In this document: piece after piece, positions 22,693 through 28,303 of the stretch
How positions within the stretch are numbered: the stretch's first letter is position 1
Layout: each line of letters begins with the position of its first letter
Assembly (NCBI GenBank): GCA_035623255.1
Contig: DASPTU010000127.1
Location: forward strand, 1 to 28,303
Length of the DNA stretch: 28,303 bases
DNA from: JAFAGX01 sp035623255
Lineage (GTDB): Bacteria; Acidobacteriota; Terriglobia; Terriglobales; Acidobacteriaceae
Direction: 5' to 3'
Made by a program: the position numbers and the translations under genes
Notes under the pieces: generated by a model
What the model saw: only the letters and a program-made list of their open reading frames with translations
What the model was told of the DNA's origin: nothing
The model's database searches: none

Positions 22693-22721
22693 TTGACAAC
22701 GCTGTCCGGCTAAGTTATCTT
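22693..22721 (+). promoter_or_regulatory. Promoter of the rplM-rpsI operon
   Basis: A perfect TTGACA at 22693-22698 is followed after 17 bases by TATCTT (22716-22721), or after 16 by TTATCT. The start would fall near 22728, leaving a leader of about 100 bases before rplM, long enough for an autoregulatory structure, although I see no strong one. Confidence 0.6.
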
Positions 22722-22828
22722 TAAATCTTTAGCAGTCCTGCGGTTGCCCGCCTGATAGCCCTGCGCCTTCAGCGCTTGCGAGGTTACTCAGCGGTCTTCT
22801 TTGCTTTTTTCATTTTTGGAGATTTGGA

Positions 22829-23263
22829 ATGTCAACCTATTTCCCTAAAGCCGGGGAAATTGCGCGCAAATGGTATGTCATGGATGCCTCCGGGCAGACC
22901 CTCGGCCGTCTTTCGTCGCAGATTGCACGGCGCTTGATGGGCAAGGAAAATCCAAAGTATACGCCGTTTCTCGATACCGGTGATCACGTGATCGTGATCA
23001 ACGCTGAAAAACTCAAGATCACGGGAATGAAATCCGAGCAGAAGGTGTATCAGCACTACACCGGATATCCCGGCGGACTGCGTACAGAGGATTTTCGCAA
23101 GCGATTTGCCAAAAGACCGGAACTGGTGGTGGAGCAGGCGGTATTGCGGATGCTGCCGAAATCGAAACTGGGCCGCCAGATGATCAGCAAGCTCAAGGTG
23201 TACCGCGGGGACAAGCATCCGCATCAAGCCCAAAAGCCAGAAACGCTGGCCGCAGTGAAGTAA
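22829..23263 (+). CDS. rplM: 50S ribosomal protein L13
   Basis: A 144 aa protein of the large subunit. The family segments are complete: RKWYVMDASGQTLGRLSSQI (13-32), the QKVYQHYTGYPGG stretch near 71-83, and VLRMLPKSKLGRQMISKLKV near 105-124 with HPHQAQKP following. Length is normal. The ATG at 22829 has GGAG at 22818-22821. rpsI follows after 71 bases on the same strand, the usual L13-S9 pair, and a TTGACA-type promoter lies upstream. Confidence 0.97.
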   Translation: MSTYFPKAGEIARKWYVMDASGQTLGRLSSQIARRLMGKENPKYTPFLDTGDHVIVINAEKLKITGMKSEQKVYQHYTGYPGGLRTEDFRKRFAKRPELVVEQAVLRMLPKSKLGRQMISKLKVYRGDKHPHQAQKPETLAAVK

Positions 23264-23334
23264 TTTTGAACGTAGACTTGAGAATTCAGAAAGGTGTGCA
23301 GCCCTGGTTTTAGTTGGGTGCTGAGAACTGACAG

Positions 23335-23730
23335 ATGGCGGAGTCATTGCAATATTACGGAACAGGACGGCGCAAGTCGGCAATTGCCCGCGTTTACTTG
23401 CGCCCGGGCAGCGGCGATTTCAAGGTAAACGGGCGTCCGTTTGATCAGTATTTCGTCAGCGAATCGCAGCGGCGCAGCGCGCGTGAGCCTTTGCTTTCCA
23501 CCGAAACCGGCAGTTCGTTTAACATCGTGGCCAGAGTTGCCGGCGGGGGAGTAAATGGTCAAGCGGATGCGGTCAAGCTGGGTATTGCCCGCGCTTTGAT
23601 GTTATTTAACATTGAGCTGCGAAAAAAATTGAAGGCGGAAGGCCTTATCAGCCGCGATCCGCGTTCCAAGGAACGCAAGAAGTACGGACAGAAGGGCGCA
23701 CGGAAGCGCTTCCAGTATTCGAAACGATAA
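23335..23730 (+). CDS. rpsI: 30S ribosomal protein S9
   Basis: A 131 aa small-subunit protein that contacts the P-site tRNA through its basic tail. Landmarks are QYYGTGRRKSAIARVYLRPG (6-25), VNGRPFDQYF, GGGVNGQADAVKLGIARAL (70-88), and the C-terminus KERKKYGQKGARKRFQYSKR, with the invariant final arginine. The ATG at 23335 is the family start, although the ribosome site is weak, suggesting coupling with rplM. The TAA stop is followed directly by a four-unit heptamer repeat. Confidence 0.97.
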   Translation: MAESLQYYGTGRRKSAIARVYLRPGSGDFKVNGRPFDQYFVSESQRRSAREPLLSTETGSSFNIVARVAGGGVNGQADAVKLGIARALMLFNIELRKKLKAEGLISRDPRSKERKKYGQKGARKRFQYSKR

Positions 23731-23758
23731 GTAGCGAGTAGCTGGTAGCCAGTAGCTA
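23731..23758 (+). repeat. Tandem heptamer repeat GTAGCNN x4 after rpsI
   Basis: Directly after the rpsI stop codon come four 7-base units: GTAGCGA, GTAGCTG, GTAGCCA and GTAGCTA. The first five bases of each are identical and the last two vary. A partial fifth (GCTTCCA) may follow. The block lies in the rpsI-rpsB spacer. Confidence 0.75.
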
Positions 23759-23786
23759 GCTTCCAGTGGTTTTAGGTGTTCAATTC

Positions 23787-23816
23787 TTCCCGTGTCTCGC
23801 GATGCGGGGACGGGAA
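23787..23816 (+). promoter_or_regulatory. Hairpin in the rpsB leader
   Basis: TTCCCGT (23787-23793) pairs with ACGGGAA (23810-23816), and after one mismatch two more pairs (TC with GG, one a wobble) extend the stem. It ends 60 bases before rpsB. No T-run follows, so it is not a terminator; a regulatory leader structure, for example for S2 autoregulation, is possible but unproven. Confidence 0.35.
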
Positions 23817-23875
23817 TGGCAATCGGGAGTGGATTCTGAAGTAAGCGACCGATGCAAACCAAATAAGGAGGTTGA

Positions 23876-24802
23876 TTGGCCAACATCACCATGAAGGAGT
23901 TGCTCGAAGCGGGCGTACACTTCGGGCACCAGACGAAGCGCTGGAATCCCAAGATGAAGGAATACATCTTCGGCGAGCGCAACGGCATTTACATCATCGA
24001 TCTGCAGAAGACGCTGAAGATGTTCAAGGAGGCTTCGAAGTTTGTGCAGGACCTGGCGGCCGAAGGGAGGATCATCCTCTTTGTGGGTACCAAACGCCAG
24101 GCACAGGACGCAATCGCGGAGGAGGCCACACGTGCCGGGTGCTTCTATGTCAACCAGCGCTGGTTGGGCGGGCTTCTTACGAATTGGGTAACGGTTCAGA
24201 AATCTGTGAAGCGGCTGAAAGAACTGGATGATATGGCGACGGATGGCCGCTATGAACTGCTACCTAAGAAGGAGGTCATAAGACTCGAGCGCGAACGCAA
24301 ACATCTACAGGCAAACTTAGCCGGCATCAAAAACATGACCCGCCTGCCGGACGCGATTTTCGTCATAGATTCCAACAAAGAACAGATTGCGGTGCGCGAG
24401 GCGCGCAAGCTGGGAATTCCGGTCGTTGCAGTGGTGGATACAAATTGTGATCCCAGTGAAGTGGATTATGTCATTCCTGGGAACGACGACGCACTGCGGG
24501 CGATCCGCTTGTTTGCGACCAAAATTGCTGATTCAGTGGCCGAAGGCGCGCAGCTCATGAGCGACAAACAGGTCGCTGACCTGGCGGCGGCTGCGGGAGC
24601 CGCGCAGGCGGCTGAGGCCGCGGCAAGCGAACCGGCGGTTGAAGGCGCCACCGAGATCACGGCTGGTGAGCAAGAAAACGGGTCTGAAGATATCAGCATG
24701 GAAGAGGTTCTGGGAGGCGGTACCCGCAAGCAATCCGCGGCCAAGGAGGCTAGCGCCGAGCCGGAGGAGGTTGAACATCACAGCTACAGCCGTTCTTCCT
24801 AG
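23876..24802 (+). CDS. rpsB: 30S ribosomal protein S2
   Basis: A 308 aa S2 protein. The core is canonical: MKELLEAGVHFGHQTKRWNP (6-25), YIFGERNGIYIIDLQKT, FVGTKRQAQDAI (69-80), RWLGGLLTN (95-103), DAIFVIDSNKEQIAVREAR, and NDDALRAIRLFATKIADSV. After about residue 225 there is an extra 80-residue tail rich in Ala and Glu and ending with Ser (about 231-308), absent from the shorter Escherichia protein. The start is TTG at 23876 (M-A-N-I-T), with a perfect AAGGAGG at 23865-23871 four bases upstream; an ATG five codons later would be too close to the core. tsf follows after a structured 169-base spacer. Confidence 0.96.
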   Translation: MANITMKELLEAGVHFGHQTKRWNPKMKEYIFGERNGIYIIDLQKTLKMFKEASKFVQDLAAEGRIILFVGTKRQAQDAIAEEATRAGCFYVNQRWLGGLLTNWVTVQKSVKRLKELDDMATDGRYELLPKKEVIRLERERKHLQANLAGIKNMTRLPDAIFVIDSNKEQIAVREARKLGIPVVAVVDTNCDPSEVDYVIPGNDDALRAIRLFATKIADSVAEGAQLMSDKQVADLAAAAGAAQAAEAAASEPAVEGATEITAGEQENGSEDISMEEVLGGGTRKQSAAKEASAEPEEVEHHSYSRSS

Positions 24803-24847
24803 AGACGGGCGCAAATATTAATGACCGGCCAGCACGTCAGGAATTCA

Positions 24848-24945
24848 GACCCGCGCGGGTCGTCCGCCGCGGGTCAAAGTTTGTTAGGAGCAGTCGTTTG
24901 GCCTTTGGTCCTTCGCCGTTCAACGGCGAGTGAATAGCGAAGGAC
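24848..24945 (+). promoter_or_regulatory. Structured rpsB-tsf spacer with two hairpin systems
   Basis: First, GACCCGCGCGGGTC (24848-24861) is a perfect 14-base palindrome, and its left arm GACCCGCG can alternatively pair with CGCGGGTC at 24868-24875; a weak AAAGTTTGTT follows. Second, GTCCTTCGC (24908-24916) pairs perfectly with GCGAAGGAC (24937-24945) around an inner CGTT/AACG stem. These could set the ratio of S2 to EF-Ts by partial termination or mRNA processing. Confidence 0.4.
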
Positions 24946-24971
24946 GAACGACCAAGGACGCACTAGTTACC

Positions 24972-25625
24972 ATGAGCACATCAACTGTGAATATCTCTGC
25001 AAATCAAGTAAAGGACCTTCGCGAGCGCACCGGCGCTCCGATGATGGACTGCAAACAGGCCCTCACCGAGGCTAAGGGCGATGTGGAGCAAGCTATTGTC
25101 ATACTGCGAAAGAAGGGTGCGGCAGTTGCCCAGAAAAAGGCGCAACGCGTGACAAGCGAGGGATCGGTGGCCAGCTACATTCACGCTGGAGGAAAAATCG
25201 GTGTGCTGGTGGAAGTTAACTGTGAAAGTGATTTTGTCGCCCGCACGGAGGACTTCAAAGAGCTGGTGCACGATATCGCCATGCATATTGCTGCCAGCGA
25301 TCCGAAATTCGTGCGCAAGGAGGATGTTACTCCCGAAGCCTACGAACGAGAGAAGGACATCTATCGCTCGCAGGCAGCGGCCACCGGTAAGCCGCCACAG
25401 GTCGTGGAGAAGATCGTTGAAGGCAAGATGGCCAAGTTCTACGAGGAGGTCTGTCTGTACGAGCAGCCCTTTATCAAGGACCAAACGATAAGCATCTCGC
25501 AACTGATCGCCAGCAAGATTGGCAAGCTGGGCGAGAACATCGCGGTGCGCCGCTTCGCCCGCTTTAAGGTAGGCGATGCCGGCGAAACCGTCGCCATTAG
25601 CAAGCCTGAACAAAAGGCTGAATAG
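24972..25625 (+). CDS. tsf: Translation elongation factor Ts
   Basis: A 217 aa nucleotide-exchange factor for EF-Tu. The N-terminal UBA-like domain has VKDLRERTGAPMMDCKQAL (about 11-29), and the core has the EF-Tu-contacting NCESDFVARTEDF (about 84-96). It is shorter than the 283 aa Escherichia protein, lacking much of the second core subdomain, nearer to the compact form known from Thermus. The frame is open from 24930, but ATG 24972 (MSTSTVNISANQ) fits the family. AAGGA at 24954-24958 is rather distant (13 bases). A strong intrinsic terminator directly follows the gene, so pyrH is probably transcribed separately or by read-through. Confidence 0.96.
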   Translation: MSTSTVNISANQVKDLRERTGAPMMDCKQALTEAKGDVEQAIVILRKKGAAVAQKKAQRVTSEGSVASYIHAGGKIGVLVEVNCESDFVARTEDFKELVHDIAMHIAASDPKFVRKEDVTPEAYEREKDIYRSQAAATGKPPQVVEKIVEGKMAKFYEEVCLYEQPFIKDQTISISQLIASKIGKLGENIAVRRFARFKVGDAGETVAISKPEQKAE

Positions 25626-25627
25626 AC

Positions 25628-25653
25628 AAAGGGCGCATGAAGCGCCCTTTTTT
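25628..25653 (+). terminator. Intrinsic terminator after tsf
   Basis: AAAGGGCGC (25628-25636) and GCGCCCTTT (25642-25650) form a perfect 9-base stem with a five-base loop, followed by further T residues (TTTTTT in all from 25648). It starts two bases after the tsf stop codon. Confidence 0.93.
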
Positions 25654-25690
25654 GTTGGAAGCAGACTTAAGGAACGATTACTGAAAATTC

Positions 25691-26407
25691 ATGACATCCC
25701 CTATTTTCAAAAGGATTCTTCTCAAGCTGTCGGGCGAGGCCCTGGCCGCTAATCAGGGTTTTGGCGTTGACACCACCAGAATCTACGAAATCGCTGCCGA
25801 GCTTGGCGACGTCCATTCGCTGGGAGTGCAGATCGCCATCGTGGTCGGCGGCGGCAACTTCTTCCGCGGAGTTGCCGAGCAGGCCCGTGATATGGATCGG
25901 GTCTCCGCAGACCACATGGGAATGCTGGCCACCGTCATTAACGCTCTTGCTTTGCAGGATGCTCTGGAAAAGCAAGGGGTTTACACCCGCGTGCAGTCGG
26001 CCATCGAAATGAATCAGGTCGCCGAACCTTTTATCCGGCGTCGGGCGATCCGGCACCTGGAAAAGGGCCGTATCGTGATTTTTGCAGGTGGCACGGGAAA
26101 CCCATATTTCTCGACGGACACGGCCGCCTCCTTACGCGCGATGGAGATCAAAGCCGATGCCATTCTGAAGGCCACGAAAGTCGACGGCATCTACGATGCC
26201 GATCCTTTGCTGGTGAAGGACGCAAAGAAATTTGCTGAGATCACCTATCTGGATGTCCTGAAACTCGGTCTGAAAGTGATGGATTCCACGGCCATTTCGC
26301 TCTGCAAAGACAATAACCTGCCCATTATCATCTTCAATCTCAACCGTCGCGGCAACATCCGCAGGGTGGTCACCGGCGAAAAAGTTGGCTCATTGGTAAG
26401 CGCGTAA
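25691..26407 (+). CDS. pyrH: Uridylate kinase (UMP kinase)
   Basis: A 238 aa bacterial UMP kinase of the amino acid kinase fold, converting UMP to UDP, usually hexameric and regulated by GTP and UTP. Landmarks: KRILLKLSGEAL (7-18), VVGGGNFFRG (51-60), DHMGMLATVINALALQDAL (74-92), FAGGTGNPYFSTDTAASLRA, KVDGIYDADP, and the C-terminal NRRGNIRRVVTGEKVG. Length is typical. The ATG at 25691 is the family start; the nearest ribosome-site-like AAGGA lies some 17 bases upstream, so initiation may be weak. It lies between tsf (separated by a terminator) and frr, a conserved bacterial order. Confidence 0.96.
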   Translation: MTSPIFKRILLKLSGEALAANQGFGVDTTRIYEIAAELGDVHSLGVQIAIVVGGGNFFRGVAEQARDMDRVSADHMGMLATVINALALQDALEKQGVYTRVQSAIEMNQVAEPFIRRRAIRHLEKGRIVIFAGGTGNPYFSTDTAASLRAMEIKADAILKATKVDGIYDADPLLVKDAKKFAEITYLDVLKLGLKVMDSTAISLCKDNNLPIIIFNLNRRGNIRRVVTGEKVGSLVSA

Positions 26408-26601
26408 GTCAATTTAGAGATCAGAAGTAAGATGCAGAAGTCAGAGTGTGGAGGAGAGAAGACAAGGACAAACGGAAGCTAGAAGCGGGAGCGCATAGTC
26501 AGATGGTGGCCCTCCCTCTGCCTTCTAACTTCAGCTTCGGCATTTACCGCAGTTTATAATTTACCGTTTTCATCTCGTTCTTTTTTTGGGAGCTCCCGCA
26601 T
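26408..26601 (+). other. pyrH-frr spacer with a candidate frr promoter
   Basis: This 194-base gap has no gene. CAGAAGT occurs twice at 26422-26428 and 26435-26441. A perfect TATAAT at 26555-26560, with TTCAGC at 26530-26535 as a poor -35 (spacer 19), may give frr its own promoter. Confidence 0.4.
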
Positions 26602-27192
26602 ATGGCGCAATCTGGTATGGCCGGAATCCCTGGCCTGAAAGAGACTTTCTTGCAATTGAAGACGCGAATGGAAAAAGCGGTCGAAGATTTCCGCAAGGCA
26701 ATGGCAGCTACGCGGACCGGGCGCGCCAATGTCCACATGCTCGATGCCGTCAACATTGACTACTACGGATCGCTGATGCCGCTGAATCAGATCGCACAGG
26801 TTCACGCGCCCGAAGCACAACTCATTACCATTCAGCCCTTTGATCCAACTTCCCTGGCGGCGATTGAAAAAGCCATTCGCACCGCCGATCTTGGCCTCAA
26901 TCCGATGAACGATGGCAAACTCATTCGCGTTCCGGTCCCCCCTCTGACCGAGGAACGGCGGAAGGAGATGGTCAAACATTTGCACAAGGTACTGGAGGAC
27001 CACCGCACGGCGGTCCGAAACATCCGCCGCGACGGTAACGATGCCATTAAGAAGGCGCTCAAGGACAAAAAAGTCACCGAAGACGATGAGAAGCGCGCCA
27101 CCGCCGAAATTCAGAAGCTCACCGACGATGAAATCAAGAAGATGGAGGACATGAGCAAGGCGAAAGAAAAGGAAGTGCTGGAGATCAAGTAA
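26602..27192 (+). CDS. frr: Ribosome recycling factor
   Basis: A 196 aa factor that, with EF-G, splits post-termination ribosomes. The sequence shows the three-helix-bundle family throughout: MEKAVEDFRKAM, ATRTGRANVHMLD (37-49), VNIDYYGSLMPLNQIA, AIRTADLGLNPMNDGKLIRV, PPLTEERRKEM, and AVRNIRRDGNDAIKKALKDK. Compared with Escherichia RRF there are about ten extra N-terminal residues; methionine 6 (26617) is an alternative start, but GGGAG a few bases upstream favours 26602. It closes the translation block. Confidence 0.96.
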   Translation: MAQSGMAGIPGLKETFLQLKTRMEKAVEDFRKAMAATRTGRANVHMLDAVNIDYYGSLMPLNQIAQVHAPEAQLITIQPFDPTSLAAIEKAIRTADLGLNPMNDGKLIRVPVPPLTEERRKEMVKHLHKVLEDHRTAVRNIRRDGNDAIKKALKDKKVTEDDEKRATAEIQKLTDDEIKKMEDMSKAKEKEVLEIK

Positions 27193-27539
27193 GCACCCGT
27201 TCCGCCACTGTTACCTTTTGTAACCGACATGTCTGCTAGAGAAGAAAGTACCCAGCCTAAGCGGCCCACAACCCAGAATTCGTGTTGACACACCACTAGC
27301 GAAAGCGCACAATGTCGGCTCGGGACGGGCAGTTTGGCGCCGCTTGACAATGTGCTCCCCCATCGTCTCGGCGCTGCGCATATTCATTGAATCATCAGGA
27401 CAATCAAAAGTACGGCGCTTGCAGAGAATTTGTTTCGGCAAACCTCGCGCGCGCCTCAAGATCGGTTTGCGTTTACCAAGTTCTCAAACTGAAAGCCGCA
27501 CCGCATTTTGAAGTCCGACAATAGGAAGGAGAGATTTTC
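27193..27539 (+). other. Spacer of about 350 bases before the secreted-protein gene; candidate promoter
   Basis: No gene is visible. A small hairpin GTTAC/GTAAC lies shortly after frr (about 27210-27224) without a T-run. Two TTGACA boxes occur, at 27285-27290 and 27344-27349; only the first has a fair -10 at proper distance (CACAAT 27308-27313). The remaining roughly 220 bases would be a long untranslated leader; I see no recognisable riboswitch in it. Confidence 0.4.
27285..27313 (+). promoter_or_regulatory. Candidate promoter for the 27540 gene
   Basis: TTGACA at 27285-27290, a 17-base spacer, then CACAAT at 27308-27313 (4 of 6). If used, the 5' leader would be about 220 bases. Confidence 0.4.
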
Positions 27540-28303
27540 ATGAAGAGAGATTGTGCGCGACCCACTGTTTTCACCATCGCGCGAGTAGGGATGATGGCTG
27601 TTTGCTATTTGCTGTTCTTTGTTGCAACGCAAGCCTGGGCGCAGGCTGACCCATGCAATTCGCCGATGATAGGGACAACGGCCTTGCCCGTCGGAAGCGC
27701 CACCGGCTGCGGAGTGGTGATCACCATAACCGGTACGTCAGGCCATCTCGTGGCCACAGTCACAGGCAGCGGAACCGCGAATGGAAACCCCTACGACGGT
27801 GACGAAGACGAGCTAGTTGGAATCCAAAACAATACCGGCACGATGGCGAACGGTGTTTTGACTGGGGCTGTGAGCATAGGCGCCATCAGACTCAGCGCGC
27901 CGCCCACATTTGCCATACCGTTCGTTGTAGATTGTACTTCACAGGGCCAGACGTGCAGTCCTCCGTTCTCGACCAACGTGACTGTCATGCCGGCGGGCCC
28001 GATCACCGTCATTTACACGGCTTCCCCAAACCACTGCTCTGATGTCCAAGTTCAAGTCTCCGTCGACGGCACAGTGGTATCCACCTCTGGGTTTCTGGAC
28101 CCGGGACACAGTACGGGGCCAATCGTAACGTCACTGCTCCCTGTAGGTTCGCACACGGTCGCGATACAAGCTACTGGGGAAGTCGGCGGCTGTAATAACG
28201 GTGCACTATTTTCTTGGGGGGGCACGTTGACACTTTCAGGTAACATCAGTGCACCCGCTGGCAGCGTGCCAGTTAGCAACCTCTTTGAATCCGACGGCGA
28301 TGG
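27540..28303 (+). CDS. Secreted protein, 3'-truncated by the window edge
   Basis: The frame starts at ATG 27540 with AAGGAG at 27525-27530 and stays open for 254 codons to the window edge, so the end is not seen. Residues 1-35 are a signal peptide: MKRDCARPT, a hydrophobic stretch (VGMMAVCYLLFFVATQAWA) and a likely cut after AWA-QA. The exported part is rich in Gly, Thr, Val and Ser, with regularly placed cysteines. It contains NPYDGDEDELVGIQNNTG (about 84-101), reminiscent of the acidic, N-N-x-G motif in secreted proteins with C-terminal sorting signals (PEP-CTERM-like); the C-terminus would be needed to confirm this. A later stretch (ASPNHCSDVQVQVSVDG) looks like an immunoglobulin-like beta domain. 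Function unknown. Confidence 0.75.
   Translation, partial: MKRDCARPTVFTIARVGMMAVCYLLFFVATQAWAQADPCNSPMIGTTALPVGSATGCGVVITITGTSGHLVATVTGSGTANGNPYDGDEDELVGIQNNTGTMANGVLTGAVSIGAIRLSAPPTFAIPFVVDCTSQGQTCSPPFSTNVTVMPAGPITVIYTASPNHCSDVQVQVSVDGTVVSTSGFLDPGHSTGPIVTSLLPVGSHTVAIQATGEVGGCNNGALFSWGGTLTLSGNISAPAGSVPVSNLFESDGD

Noticed and set aside
27344..27349. A second TTGACA before the last gene.
   Set aside because: No acceptable -10 lies 16-19 bases downstream; the nearest TATTCA is far too distant.
1..28303. CRISPR arrays, insertion-sequence transposases, toxin-antitoxin pairs or phage structural genes.
   Set aside because: None seen: no regularly spaced direct repeats of CRISPR size, no DDE transposase motifs and no phage proteins in the readable frames.

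Overview
The window reads as a chromosomal segment from a member of Acidobacteriota, probably class Terriglobia (Koribacter-like). This is inferred from protein style, the rplM-rpsI / rpsB-tsf / pyrH / frr order, a GldA/GldF/GldG/DUF4340 ABC operon, hemE-hemH-hemY, PilZ and secreted-repeat proteins, and short dispersed intergenic repeats of kinds I associate with that phylum. No database search was possible, so the taxonomic call is moderate.

Layout. 1-1266 is a more AT-rich patch with two unrecognised genes (184-447; about 484-987) that stops at an orphan 5' half of a tRNA-Ser(GCU) gene (1267-1306, minus). A PilZ gene follows (1590-1940). 1954-6625 (minus) is a four-gene operon: ABC ATPase, ABC-2 permease, GldG-like protein, DUF4340 protein. 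An aldo/keto reductase (6776) and a small hypothetical (7752-7949) precede the haem genes hemE, hemH, hemY (8189-11692). Then come a class III aminotransferase, a secreted protein with an internal duplication and its own promoter and terminator, and a cluster for reductive pyrimidine or hydantoin breakdown: dihydropyrimidinase, LLM flavin oxidoreductase, NCS1 permease and nitrilase-family amidohydrolase (14094-19017). aroF (DAHP synthase, minus, 19154-20182) follows. A lipoprotein and an FtsX-type permease lead into the ribosomal and translation block rplM, rpsI, rpsB, tsf, pyrH, frr (22829-27192). The window ends inside a secreted protein gene starting at 27540.

The most interesting feature is the aroF leader (20221-20410, minus strand). 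It has a promoter, a 29-codon leader peptide whose codons 6-16 contain 7 aromatic codons (F, F, Y, Y, Y, W, F), a 1:2 hairpin over those codons, and an intrinsic terminator whose 5' arm can instead pair with strand 2 (11 of 12 positions plus a further GGGG/CCCC helix). This is the full architecture of a ribosome-mediated transcription attenuator controlling the first step of aromatic amino acid synthesis. The DAHP synthase it controls also has an N-terminal domain of the allosteric type. The predicted transcript starts only about four bases before the leader AUG.

Other points worth following: the truncated tRNA-Ser with its native-looking promoter; an LLM flavoenzyme where a dihydropyrimidine dehydrogenase would be expected; several dispersed repeat or inverted-repeat families, two of them inside operons; a four-unit heptamer repeat beginning at the base after the rpsI stop codon; and a structured rpsB-tsf spacer.
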